Shown one piece after another: positions 7,367-15,607 of a stretch of 33,853 bases of DNA (its first letter is position 1; every line of letters starts with the position of its first letter). Origin of the DNA: Myxococcota bacterium (GTDB taxonomy: Bacteria > Myxococcota_A > UBA796 > CAJQPC01). A model generated the notes under the pieces. The model made no database searches. It had not been told where the DNA came from and was given only the letters and a program-made list of their open reading frames with translations. A program made the translations under genes and the position numbers. Location of the stretch: NCBI GenBank assembly GCA_023150775.1, contig JAKLKE010000023.1:1-33853 (forward strand), in the 5' to 3' direction.

Positions 7367-7420
7367 GCAGTATAATTCACTACGCTTCGTTTGCAAACCT
7401 GATCTTCCGCATTATACTGC
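7367..7420. promoter_or_regulatory. Symmetric boxR/boxC operator and divergent promoter
   Basis: A perfect 10-bp inverted repeat (GCAGTATAAT at 7367-7376, ATTATACTGC at 7411-7420) flanks a 10-bp palindrome GTTTGCAAAC at 7389-7398. Both are centred on the same point, 7393.5, and adjacent elements are 22 bp apart, about two helical turns. TTGCAA (7391-7396) reads the same on both strands and lies 16 bp from TATACT on each side (7413-7418 for boxC, 7374-7369 for boxR). One hexamer can therefore act as -35 for both genes. TGCA occurs at 7366-7369; known BoxR operators contain TGCA elements. Binding by BoxR is inferred. Confidence 0.75.
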
Positions 7421-7447
7421 GTTCTACCCCCATGCGAGGATGAGCCA

Positions 7448-9103
7448 ATGGCTGAAGGTGTCGAGACCCCCGTGTCCTTTGAGGTTCAACCCTACGGCTG
7501 GACCCACTGGCAGCTCGCCCTTGAGGGTGAGGTCGCGACGCTGCGCATGAGCGTCAACGAAGACCGCGGCTTACGCCCGGGCTACGAGCTCAAGCTCAAC
7601 AGCTACGACCTCGGCGTAGACATCGAGCTCTACGACGTCGTCGAGCGCCTCCGTTTTGAGCACCCCGAGGTCAAGGTGCTCGTCGTCACCTCGGCCACGG
7701 ATCGGGTGTTCTGCGCTGGGGCCAACATCCGGATGCTCGCCCAGTCCACCCACGCGTTTAAGGTCAACTTCTGCAAGTTCACCAACGAGACGCGCTGCTC
7801 CCTGGAGGAGCCCGAGGGCCCCCGGGTGATCGCCGCGGTGAACGGCGCCTGCGCTGGCGGCGGCTATGAGCTGGCCTTGGCCTGCCACGAGATCTACCTC
7901 GTAGACGACGGCTCCTCCGCCGTGTCTCTGCCCGAGGTGCCGCTGCTGGGCGTGCTGCCGGGCACCGGCGGCCTCACCCGCCTCACCGACAAACGGAAGG
8001 TCCGCCGCGATCTCGCCGACCTCTTCTGCACGAAGGCCGAGGGCTTTAAGGCCCGGGACGCCCTCAAGGGCCGCTTCGTCGATGGCGCCTTCCCCCGCTC
8101 CCGCTGGGCTGAGGGCGTCAAGTCCGTCGCCCAGAAGGCCGCGGCCAAGGTGTCCGGCGGCGCCACCGTCGGCTCGGCGGGCGTCACCCTCAACCCCCTC
8201 AAGATCAGCGCCGTGAAGGGTGGCCTCGCCGGGGAGCACGTCTCCGTCACCTTCGACGACGCCGGGCGCACCGCCACGCTCACCGTGAAGGGCCCCAGCT
8301 CCGCGCCGCCCACCAGCCACGAGGCGCTCTTGGCCTTGGGTGACGGCGCCTGGTCCATCGCCGCCTTCCGTGAGCTGGAGCGCCTCATCTTTGAGCTGCG
8401 CTTCAACCACCCGACTCTGGGCCTCCTGCTCATCGAGACGGCGGGGGATCAGGCCCAGGTGCTCGCCTGGGACGAGGCCCTGGCCACCCTCGCCGCCGAG
8501 GGCTCTTGGCTCGCCACACAGACGATCTGCCTCCAGCGCCGCACCCTGCGCCGCATGGACAACATGTCCCGCTCGATGTACGCCGTGCTGCGCCCGGGCC
8601 ACGCCTTCGCCGGGGTGCTGTTTGAGCTGGCCGTCTCCGCCGACCGCTCGTTCATGCTGGCCGATGACGACGGCAAAAACGCCCTGCGCCTGGGCGCGGC
8701 GAACTTCGGCCGCTTCCCGATGATGAACGGCCGCACCCGCTTAGAGGTCCGCTACTACGGCGAGCCGGAGAAGGTCGCCGAGCTGGAGGCCCTGGACGAG
8801 GCGATCACCGCTGAAGACGCGGCGGATCACGGCCTCGTCACCTCGGCGCCCGATGAGATCGACTGGGACGATGAGCTGCGCATCAGCATCGAGGAGCGCG
8901 CCAGCCTCTCCCCCGACGCCTTGACCGGCATGGAACAAAACCTCCGCTTCGTCGGCGCCGAGAGCTGCGACACCCGCATCTTCGGCCGCCTCACGGCCTG
9001 GCAGAACTGGATCTTCCAGCGCCCGAACGCCGTCGGCGCCCAGGGGGCCCTCACCCTCTACGGCCACCCCGAGCGCCCCACCTTCGATTACAAACGCACC
9101 TGA
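7448..9103 (+). CDS. boxC: 2,3-epoxybenzoyl-CoA dihydrolase BoxC
   Basis: The 551-aa protein belongs to the enoyl-CoA hydratase superfamily and has the length and sequence of BoxC. That enzyme opens the ring of 2,3-epoxybenzoyl-CoA, releasing formate and giving 3,4-dehydroadipyl-CoA semialdehyde. The CoA-binding/oxyanion-hole segments are CAGANI (residues 89-94) and GACAGGG (133-139), followed by the acidic residues E141 and E163. A GAGGA sits at 7436-7440 before the ATG. A second, more divergent crotonase-like half follows from about residue 270. It is the first gene of the boxCB operon and is transcribed from the symmetric promoter upstream. Confidence 0.93.
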   Translation: MAEGVETPVSFEVQPYGWTHWQLALEGEVATLRMSVNEDRGLRPGYELKLNSYDLGVDIELYDVVERLRFEHPEVKVLVVTSATDRVFCAGANIRMLAQSTHAFKVNFCKFTNETRCSLEEPEGPRVIAAVNGACAGGGYELALACHEIYLVDDGSSAVSLPEVPLLGVLPGTGGLTRLTDKRKVRRDLADLFCTKAEGFKARDALKGRFVDGAFPRSRWAEGVKSVAQKAAAKVSGGATVGSAGVTLNPLKISAVKGGLAGEHVSVTFDDAGRTATLTVKGPSSAPPTSHEALLALGDGAWSIAAFRELERLIFELRFNHPTLGLLLIETAGDQAQVLAWDEALATLAAEGSWLATQTICLQRRTLRRMDNMSRSMYAVLRPGHAFAGVLFELAVSADRSFMLADDDGKNALRLGAANFGRFPMMNGRTRLEVRYYGEPEKVAELEALDEAITAEDAADHGLVTSAPDEIDWDDELRISIEERASLSPDALTGMEQNLRFVGAESCDTRIFGRLTAWQNWIFQRPNAVGAQGALTLYGHPERPTFDYKRT

Positions 9104-9145
9104 CCACCAGCCCCCGCGGGCCAAACCCACACAGACGGAGTGACC

Positions 9146-10564
9146 ATGAGCTCGATCGACTACCAAGAGAGGATCCCCAACAACGTGGACCTCTCGACGG
9201 ATCGGCGCCTCCAGCGCGCCTTAGAGAAGTGGCAGCCCGCGTTCTTGGACTGGTGGAACGAGATGGGCCCCGAAGGCTACCAGGCCTCGGACGTGTACCT
9301 GCGCACGGCGGTCTCCACCGAGCCCGGCGGCTGGGCCAACTTCGGCTACGTCAAGATGCCCGAGTACCGCTGGGGCATCTTCTTGGACGCCCCTGAGGAG
9401 GGCCGCGTCATCCCCGGCGGCGACCACGCCGGTGAGCCCGTGTGGCAAGAGGTGCCCGGCGAGTACCGCAACGCCCTGCGCCGCATCATCGTCACCCAGG
9501 CCGACACTGAGCCCGCGTCCGTCGAGCAGCAGCGCTGGCTGGGCAAGACCTGCCCGTCCGTGCTCGACATGCGCAACCTCTTCCAGGTGAACGTCGAGGA
9601 GGGCCGCCACCTGTGGGCGATGGTCTACCTGCTCCACGCGCACTTCGGCAAAGACGGCCGCGACGAGGCCGACGATCTCCTCGCCCGCCGCTCCGGCGAT
9701 CCCGACAAGCCCCGCATCCTCGACGCCTTCAACCAGCCCTGCCCCGACTGGTTGACCTTCTACTGCTTCACCTGCTTCACCGACCGCGACGGCAAGTACC
9801 AGCTCGGCGCCTTGGCCGAGTCGGGCTTTGACCCGCTCTCCCGCACCTGCAAGTTTATGCTCACCGAGGAGGCTCACCACCTCAGCGTCGGCGAGACGGG
9901 CGTGGAGCGTGTGCTGCGCCGCGGGGCCCAGCTCGCCAAGCTCGACCCCAACGGCGACGCCCGCAACCAAGGCGGCATCGACGTCGGCACCGTGCGCAAG
10001 TGGATCAACTACTGGTTCAGCTACTCTCTGGACCTCTTCGGCTCGGAGATCAGCTCCAACGCCGCGGACTACTTCGCCTCGGGCCTCAAGGGCCGCTGGC
10101 GTGAGGCCAAAGACTTCACCGAGCACAGCGCGCTCAACCAGATGTACAGCCTGCCTGTGGTCGAGGGTGGCCGCCTGAAGGTGGAGGACGTGCCCCTGCG
10201 CAACGCCATGAACGAGGTGCTGCGCCAGTCCTACATCAAGGACTGCGCCCGCGTCGTGAAGCGCTGGAACGAGGCGCTCGCTGAGGAGGGCTCCGATGAG
10301 CGCATTGAGCTGCCGTCGTCCCGCTTCTTCCGCCGCCAAGGCATCTACGCCAGCGCCCACTTCACGCCGACGGGTGAGCTGATCTCCGCCGACGAGTTCG
10401 GCGCCCGGGCCCACGAGTGGCTGCCCAGCGACGCCGACCGCGCCTACGTCTCCAGCCTCATGCAGCCCGTCATCGAGCCCGGCAAGATGGCGAACTGGGT
10501 GGCCGCTCCCCGGCGCGGCATCGACGGCAAACCCGTCGAGTTTGAGTACGTCCGCCTGGCCTGA
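9146..10564 (+). CDS. boxB: Benzoyl-CoA 2,3-epoxidase BoxB (oxygenase component)
   Basis: The 472-aa protein is the diiron oxygenase that epoxidises benzoyl-CoA, using electrons from the reductase BoxA. The diiron ExxH motifs are visible as E152-GR-H155 (in VEEGRHLWAM) and E241/E242 with H244/H245 (in LTEEAHHLSVG). The ATG at 9146 follows ACGGAG at 9135-9140; a GTG at 9140 would add two residues. It lies 42 bp after boxC, in the same operon. No boxA is present on either side in this window, so the electron donor must be encoded elsewhere. Confidence 0.94.
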   Translation: MSSIDYQERIPNNVDLSTDRRLQRALEKWQPAFLDWWNEMGPEGYQASDVYLRTAVSTEPGGWANFGYVKMPEYRWGIFLDAPEEGRVIPGGDHAGEPVWQEVPGEYRNALRRIIVTQADTEPASVEQQRWLGKTCPSVLDMRNLFQVNVEEGRHLWAMVYLLHAHFGKDGRDEADDLLARRSGDPDKPRILDAFNQPCPDWLTFYCFTCFTDRDGKYQLGALAESGFDPLSRTCKFMLTEEAHHLSVGETGVERVLRRGAQLAKLDPNGDARNQGGIDVGTVRKWINYWFSYSLDLFGSEISSNAADYFASGLKGRWREAKDFTEHSALNQMYSLPVVEGGRLKVEDVPLRNAMNEVLRQSYIKDCARVVKRWNEALAEEGSDERIELPSSRFFRRQGIYASAHFTPTGELISADEFGARAHEWLPSDADRAYVSSLMQPVIEPGKMANWVAAPRRGIDGKPVEFEYVRLA

Positions 10565-10615
10565 TCCGGTCAAAAATCGGCGGTGAAGCCGCTGATCTGG
10601 ACACAGACATCCCCG

Positions 10616-10650
10616 CGGCCCCGGACAGGTTTTGGCCTGTTCCGGGGCCG
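10616..10650 (+). terminator. Hairpin terminator after boxB
   Basis: A long GC-rich stem pairs 10616-10629 with 10636-10650, interrupted by one bulged base, around a TTTTGG loop. It starts 52 bp after the boxB stop. There is no long T run after the stem, only a mixed T-rich stretch, so termination may be partial. Confidence 0.65.
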
Positions 10651-10684
10651 TCTCATGTTATGTTGTTTGGGCTGAACGAAGAGC

Positions 10685-10780
10685 CCGCGACGATCGCGGG
10701 AAGCTGCCGCCCAAGCCCGAGAGGCCGCCTCATTGGCGGCGCTCACTGTGTCATGTCAGGTCACGTCATGTCAGGTCATG
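10685..10780 (+). promoter_or_regulatory. Structured leader with two hairpins and a tandem 15-bp repeat
   Basis: Two perfect short hairpins lie upstream of the 10825 gene: CCGCGA/TCGCGG at 10685-10699 and GCCGCC/GGCGGC at 10724-10740. They are followed by two abutting 15-bp units (10751-10765 and 10766-10780), each TCATGTCAGGTCA plus CG or TG, differing at one base. The layout suggests an untranslated leader or operator; no known riboswitch was recognised. Confidence 0.4.
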
Positions 10781-10824
10781 CCATGTTCCGCCTGCGCCTC
10801 AAAACCCCAAAGAAGGGAGCATTG

Positions 10825-11529
10825 ATGCCCGAGATCTCTCTCACCGACTTCGTGAACTTCGTCACCCGCGTCGGCAGCGCGCGGCTCACCCTCGTTCGTG
10901 AGATCCGCGGCCGCGGCGATTACGACCCTATCCGCGACTTCTGGCGCGATCTGCGCGATGGCCTCGTCACCTCCCACCGCGATGGCCTCATCGACAAGCA
11001 CGATCTCGATGAGCTGGTGAACAAACAGCCCGAGCCCCGCCGCGAACATTATCGCGCCGCCGTCGCCGGATACAAACGATTCTTGGGCCGCAAGAGCGCG
11101 GTCTGGTTCGAGCCCCAGCCGGTGCTCTGGCAGCGTGAAGACCTCGGCATCCGCGTGAACCCCGAGCTGGGCCTCCTGCTCAACGGACAACGCACGGTCA
11201 TCAAGCTGCATTTCCGCAGCCGCAGCCTCTCCAAACGCCAGATCGAGTGCATTCTGCTGCTGATGGAGGACGCCCTTCGCCCCAACTCCCAGCCCGGCGA
11301 CCGCTTCGCCGTGCTCGACGTACAGTCGGGCAAGCTCTTCGTGAGCGAAGACCCGCGCTGGGGCCTGCGACCGTTCTTGGTGGGCGAGGCCCAGGCGTTT
11401 CTGACGATGTGGCGGGAGATCGACCGTGAGGAGCGCCTCGCCGCCGCCGAGCGCTGGGCCGCCGAGCGCCCGGTGCCCGCCCCGGCCTTACGCCTGAGCG
11501 GCGACGCGCTGTTGCGTGTTGGGGGATGA
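10825..11529 (+). CDS. Hypothetical protein, unrecognised family
   Basis: The ATG at 10825 is preceded by AAGGGAG, giving 234 aa beginning MPEISLTDFVNFVTRVGSA. The frame is open further upstream to 10660, but that part covers hairpins and a tandem repeat and is unlikely to be translated. The protein is soluble and charged, with an acidic/basic helical N-terminal half (RDGLIDKHDLDELVNKQ), a central segment VWFEPQPVLWQREDLGIRV that looks strand-rich, and an Arg/Glu/Ala-rich C-terminus. No catalytic motif, signal peptide or membrane segment is evident. The structured leader suggests it has its own promoter, separate from the box operon. Confidence 0.7.
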   Translation: MPEISLTDFVNFVTRVGSARLTLVREIRGRGDYDPIRDFWRDLRDGLVTSHRDGLIDKHDLDELVNKQPEPRREHYRAAVAGYKRFLGRKSAVWFEPQPVLWQREDLGIRVNPELGLLLNGQRTVIKLHFRSRSLSKRQIECILLLMEDALRPNSQPGDRFAVLDVQSGKLFVSEDPRWGLRPFLVGEAQAFLTMWREIDREERLAAAERWAAERPVPAPALRLSGDALLRVGG

Positions 11530-11556
11530 ACCACAGACTCGGAGGAGGCGCCAGCT

Positions 11557-12228
11557 TTAGCCGGGCGACGGCGGCGCCTCTCCGCGACGGTCCTTGAGCG
11601 CGCCGCCGGGCTCCGCCGGGGCGAGGCCCGCCTCGACCTCAAAGGGCAGGGTCACCTCGATCCCGCTCGGCGCCGGGGGCCAGGCCTGCTCGTAGACCGC
11701 CGTTGAGAAGCAGCCGGTGACCGCGGCGGGCATGTCGCCGCGCTCAGAGAGCCAGGCGTCTTGAACTCCGTTGGGGCCCAAGGTGAAGCTGAGCACGACG
11801 CTGCCGGAGATCGACGGGTCCACCTCGGCCCAGGCGTCGATGCACTCGGCGATGGACTCGCGGAGCTGGGGGAACACTGAAGAGATGCCCTCGGCGCTCA
11901 AGGGGATCGAGGGGTCAACGCCGCCGTTGGGCGGGTCGCTGTCTTCGGCGGCCTCGGCCTTCGGCGCCTGCCGTGGGCTCGGCGCCCGGAGGAGGCGCAC
12001 ACGACCCGCCGCGGGCGCGCTGGGCGGCGTCTCGGTCGGCGTCTGCGCGGTCGGCGTCTCGGTCGGCGTCTCCGGCGCCGCGCCCGGTGGGGGCGTCTCG
12101 GGGGCCAGAGCCTTGACGGGCGCCGGGGCGCTGGGCGCCTCGGGGCCGCCGCCGCGCACCACGAGCAGGGCGAGGCCCAAGAGCGCGCAGGCGCCAAACC
12201 AGAGCACAGCGAGGCGCTTGAGGCTCAT
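11557..12228 (-). CDS. AgmX/PglI C-terminal-domain-like protein with N-terminal anchor
   Basis: The 223-aa protein has a single N-terminal membrane segment (residues 6-25, LAVLWFGACALLGLALLVV). A Pro/Thr/Glu-rich linker follows (about 28-75, with TETPTAQTPTETPP). The C-terminal domain (about 105-205) has the pattern of the AgmX/PglI C-terminal or TonB-like module: VVLSFTLGPNGVQDAWLSE, a conserved Cys in TGCFSTAVYEQAWPP, then VTLPFEV. Such proteins are common in Myxococcota and have been linked to gliding motility, but most are uncharacterised. It starts 7 bp after the kinase gene and is probably in its operon. Confidence 0.65.
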   Translation of the reverse strand: MSLKRLAVLWFGACALLGLALLVVRGGGPEAPSAPAPVKALAPETPPPGAAPETPTETPTAQTPTETPPSAPAAGRVRLLRAPSPRQAPKAEAAEDSDPPNGGVDPSIPLSAEGISSVFPQLRESIAECIDAWAEVDPSISGSVVLSFTLGPNGVQDAWLSERGDMPAAVTGCFSTAVYEQAWPPAPSGIEVTLPFEVEAGLAPAEPGGALKDRRGEAPPSPG

Positions 12229-12235
12229 CGGCGAC

Positions 12236-13672
12236 TCAGCGGCTCGCCGGGACGTAGCTCAAGGTGACGTAGCTGCCCGAGCCCATAGGGTTCGGCATCG
12301 TCGTCACCGAGGCCACCTCGCCGGTCAACCGATAGCCGCTCACGCTCACGGTCACGCCGTCGGAGGTCTCGCTCGTGGACTCGCTCAGCTCCATCTTGCG
12401 GGCGACGAAGTCTCGGCGATACCGGTCCACGAGCTTCTTGGGGTCGCCGTCCGTGGTGAAGGTGACGGCGTAGCTCACCTGGCCGTTGGAGCTGTTCTTG
12501 GCGCCGTAGATGATCTCCGCGTCTTTGGGCACCTCAAAGGGGAAGCCCGCGGGCACCTTGCCGCCGCCGAGGCCGGGGATCGTCGTGGAGTGGCCGCCGC
12601 CGCCCGCCTGCTCCACGGTGTCGGAGACCCCGGTGAACAGGGTGTCCAAGGAGCTGCCCAGGGCGGTGAGCGCCAAGATCGTCGCGATGGAGCCGAAGCC
12701 GCACAGCGCGACGAAGGTGATGGCGACGCCGATGGCCACCTTCGCGCCCGTGCCCATGCCGCCGCTCGGCTTGGGGGCGGCGGGTTTGGCGGCGTTGACC
12801 GGGGGCCGGGCGTCTGTGGGCGGGCGCGGTGGGAGGCTGCTCGTCTCCCCACGCGCGGCGCGCAGGGCGAGCACGAGCTGCTCCAGGTCGTGTAAGCGGC
12901 TCTCGCGGATCGGGTCCGTCGCCCGGCGAACGGCGTCACGCACACCCTCGGGGGAGCTGGGGCCCGGGTCCATCGGCTCGGCGCTGAGCTTCGCGCCGAT
13001 CATCCGCGCCACCACGGCGCCGCCGGAGTCGTTCTCACCGCCGAAGGCGGATTTGCCCGTGAGCGCCTCCCATAAGACCAGGCCCAAGGCGTAGATGTCG
13101 GCGCGGGGGTCGGCCTGGGCGCCCTGAAAGACCTCCGGGGCCATGTAGGCCAAGGTCCCGGCGACGCTGCCGTCTTGGGTGTACCGCTCGGCGCCGGTCT
13201 GCACGGCCACGCCGAAGTCGAGCAGCTTGGGGCGGCCCTCCCGGGTGATCATGATGTTCTCGGGCTTGATGTCGCGGTGGGTCACCCCGGCGCGGTGGGC
13301 GAGCACCAGGCCGTCGCCGAGCTCAGAGAACAGGCGGCAGGCCTCGTCCCAGCCCAGAGGCCCACGCTTGAGGCGTTCGGAGAGCGGCTCACCCTCGACG
13401 AGCTCCATCGCCATGTACAAGAGGCCCCGGCTGAGGTCTTCGCCGCCGCCGAGCACCTGCACCACGGCGGGGTGTTTGAGCGAGGCGAGCACCTCGACCT
13501 CTTGAACAAATCGTTCCCGGGCGGCGCCGAGGTCGTGAGGCTTGAGCACCTTGACGGCGGCCTTCACCCGCTGGCTCAGGCCGCTGTGGCAAGCGAACAC
13601 CGCGCCCATGCCGCCCTCGCCGAGCTGGCTCTCGACGACCCATTCTCCGATACGATCACCCGCGACGAGCAT
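12236..13672 (-). CDS. Eukaryote-like Ser/Thr protein kinase with a membrane segment and extracytoplasmic domain
   Basis: The 478-aa kinase starts at ATG 13672 with a GAGGTG upstream; a GTG two codons earlier is possible. The kinase domain covers about residues 8-270: GEGGMGAVF nucleotide loop, K41 in AAVKVL, HRD at 132-134 with DIKPEN, DFG at 152-154, and YMAPE. A Pro-rich linker is followed by a membrane segment at about 310-340 and a roughly 130-residue outer domain with no recognised family. It resembles receptor-type PknB-like kinases of Myxococcota. The downstream AgmX-like gene is only 7 bp away, which suggests a functional link. Confidence 0.9.
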   Translation of the reverse strand: MLVAGDRIGEWVVESQLGEGGMGAVFACHSGLSQRVKAAVKVLKPHDLGAARERFVQEVEVLASLKHPAVVQVLGGGEDLSRGLLYMAMELVEGEPLSERLKRGPLGWDEACRLFSELGDGLVLAHRAGVTHRDIKPENIMITREGRPKLLDFGVAVQTGAERYTQDGSVAGTLAYMAPEVFQGAQADPRADIYALGLVLWEALTGKSAFGGENDSGGAVVARMIGAKLSAEPMDPGPSSPEGVRDAVRRATDPIRESRLHDLEQLVLALRAARGETSSLPPRPPTDARPPVNAAKPAAPKPSGGMGTGAKVAIGVAITFVALCGFGSIATILALTALGSSLDTLFTGVSDTVEQAGGGGHSTTIPGLGGGKVPAGFPFEVPKDAEIIYGAKNSSNGQVSYAVTFTTDGDPKKLVDRYRRDFVARKMELSESTSETSDGVTVSVSGYRLTGEVASVTTMPNPMGSGSYVTLSYVPASR

Positions 13673-13779
13673 CCACACCTCACGCCCAAGAGGCTACTCT
13701 ACCGCACCGGCGGAGGCGAGCTTTGAGGCGTGTCATTCTCCAACTCTTCCTCCTCCTCTGACCCCCGGAGCGCGCCGCC

Positions 13780-14397
13780 ATGATCACCCTCTACGCCTGG
13801 AACACCCCCAACGGACGTAAGCCCCTCATCCTGCTCGAAGAGCTCGGGGCGCCTTACACCTTACGCCCGGTGCCTTTGGACGGCGCCCAGAAGGCCCCGG
13901 ACTTTCTGAAGCTCAACCCCAACGGCAAGATCCCCGCCTTGGTCGACACCGACTCCGGCGCGCCCATCGTCGTCTTTGAGAGCGGCGCGATCCTCCAGCA
14001 CCTCGCCGAGCGCTTCGGCGCGTTCTTGCCGACGAGCGGCCAAGCCCGGGCCTCCACCTTGGCCTGGTTACACTTCCAGATGTCCGCCGTCGGGCCCATG
14101 GCCGGGCAGCTCGGGCAGTTTCTGCGGCGCCACAGCGACGACGCCGTAGGCATCGCGCACTTCCGCGAGGAGGTGGACCGGGTTTATGGAGTGCTCAACA
14201 CCCGGCTCGGCGAGGCGCCTTACCTGGGCGGTGATGAGGTCTCTATCGCCGACTTCGCCACCTGGCCTTGGGTGGACGGGCGGCGCTTCATCCAGCTTGA
14301 GCTAGAGCGTTTCCCGAACGTGTCCGACTGGTTCAACCGCCTCGGCGAGCGCCCGGCGCTGCGTCGCGCCATGGACATCAAGTTCACCGGCGTCTGA
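13780..14397 (+). CDS. Glutathione S-transferase family protein (YfcG/Ure2-like)
   Basis: The 205-aa protein has a thioredoxin-fold N-terminal domain beginning MITLYAWNTPNGRKPLILLE and containing NPNGKIPALVD and the glutathione-binding (E/Q)-S motif in VFESGAILQHLAERF. An all-helical C-terminal domain ends with YLGGDEVSIADFATWPW, typical of GSTs. TPNG(R/H)K near the N-terminus is characteristic of the YfcG/Ure2-type disulfide oxidoreductase branch. GGAG sits at about 13765-13768. The gene diverges from the kinase and converges on the cyclase gene. The substrate is unknown. Confidence 0.9.
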   Translation: MITLYAWNTPNGRKPLILLEELGAPYTLRPVPLDGAQKAPDFLKLNPNGKIPALVDTDSGAPIVVFESGAILQHLAERFGAFLPTSGQARASTLAWLHFQMSAVGPMAGQLGQFLRRHSDDAVGIAHFREEVDRVYGVLNTRLGEAPYLGGDEVSIADFATWPWVDGRRFIQLELERFPNVSDWFNRLGERPALRRAMDIKFTGV

Positions 14398-14403
14398 GCG
14401 GGC

Positions 14404-15570
14404 CTAGCCCTCGTCGCCCGGGGCGAGGGCTTTGCCTTTGAGGCCCAAGAAGGTCTGCACGCCGTCGGGGTAGACGTGCAGGTTTCGTGAGGTCGCCGTG
14501 ATGTTGAAGTGCGCGCAGTAGGCGGCGTAGAAGGCGTCGTTGGGTGTCCAGCCTTCGGGGTCGGCGCTGAACTGGGGCTTGAGGCGGTCGAGGAAAAACA
14601 TGCCCACCTCGCCGATGTTCTTGACCTCTTGCAGCCCGCGGAAGCTGGAGTCAAAGAAGGCCTGAATCTGCTCGTGGGTGGCCGCGGAGATGTTGATGCG
14701 GCCGGGCTCGCTGGCGCTCTCCATGCGGGCGGCGACGTTCACCGAGTGGCCCCAGATGTCGAAGAAGTACTTCTTGTTGCCCACGACGCCGGAGATGCAG
14801 GGACCGGAGTGCATCCCGATGCGGATGTCCCAGTTGTTGAGGTCAAAGCCGCCGACCACCCGGGGCTCGCTGCGGATCTCTTTCATCAGCCGCATGATGT
14901 GCAGAGCCGCCAAGGCGCCATCGACGGCGTGGGACTCCTTCTTCATCGGCAGGCCCGACGCGCACATGTAGGAGTCGCCGATGGTCTTGATCTTCTCGAT
15001 GCCGAAGCGGTCCATGGTGTCGTCGTAGGCTGAGAAGTAGGCGTTCAGCTTACGCACCAGGGTGACGGGCTCTAAGTAGTAAGCGAGCTTCGAGAACGCG
15101 ACGACGTCGGTGAACAGGATGGTGCAGTCGCGGTAGGCGCGCGGCCGCACGGCGCGGGTGTTGATCAGCTCCCCGGCGATGTGCCGAGGGATGATGTTGA
15201 GCGCCAGCTCTTTGAACAGCAGGCTCTCTTTCTGGAAGGTCTCCATCAGGCCCACGACCGGGTCCCAGTTGGCGGTCACACACTCCAGCACCTCACCCTC
15301 GGGCGTCATCACCGGGATGATCTGCCACTTCACCGAGACCACCTTGCCGTCTTTGAGGGCGAGCTCGGCGTAGAGCTCCTCCCCAGCGGCGAGGTGCGAC
15401 GTCACCTCGGGCACGGTGGCCTTGTTAAAGAGGGCCTGAAGCCTGGGCTCTGGGGTGAGGAGCGCGTCGAGCAGCTTCACCGCGCCTGTGTTGCGCGCGC
15501 TGACCTGGCCGTCGCCTCGAACCTCGAAGACGACGAACTCTACCAGATCTAAGATGCTGCGCGAGCGCAT
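14404..15570 (-). CDS. PAS-like sensor and class III adenylate cyclase
   Basis: The 388-aa protein has a PAS-like N-terminal domain (about residues 5-105) and a class III cyclase domain (about 145-330). All six canonical catalytic residues are present: metal ligands D155 (LFTDVVAFS) and D199 (TIGDSYM), purine-specifying K195 and D271 (FFDIWGHSVN), and transition-state N278 and R282. The Lys/Asp pair predicts ATP rather than GTP as substrate. It is soluble. As the last gene of a six-gene minus-strand run, 37 bp after the STAS-like gene, it is likely controlled with, or by, the partner-switching proteins. Confidence 0.88.
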   Translation of the reverse strand: MRSRSILDLVEFVVFEVRGDGQVSARNTGAVKLLDALLTPEPRLQALFNKATVPEVTSHLAAGEELYAELALKDGKVVSVKWQIIPVMTPEGEVLECVTANWDPVVGLMETFQKESLLFKELALNIIPRHIAGELINTRAVRPRAYRDCTILFTDVVAFSKLAYYLEPVTLVRKLNAYFSAYDDTMDRFGIEKIKTIGDSYMCASGLPMKKESHAVDGALAALHIMRLMKEIRSEPRVVGGFDLNNWDIRIGMHSGPCISGVVGNKKYFFDIWGHSVNVAARMESASEPGRINISAATHEQIQAFFDSSFRGLQEVKNIGEVGMFFLDRLKPQFSADPEGWTPNDAFYAAYCAHFNITATSRNLHVYPDGVQTFLGLKGKALAPGDEG

Positions 15571-15607
15571 AGGTCCCCTCTGACGCAGGACGCTCTGAGC
15601 GCGAGGC

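Noticed and set aside
7378-7380. GTG as the boxR start
   Set aside because: It lies upstream of the -10 element that best fits boxR transcription, inside the operator arm; the ATG at 7362 fits better.
9221-10573. Minus-strand open frame of 450 codons
   Set aside because: It is antisense to boxB, which has clear family motifs; long antisense frames are expected at this GC content.
10660-10824. In-frame upstream extension of the 234-aa gene
   Set aside because: It covers two hairpins and a tandem repeat and lacks a ribosome-binding site, whereas ATG 10825 has AAGGGAG.
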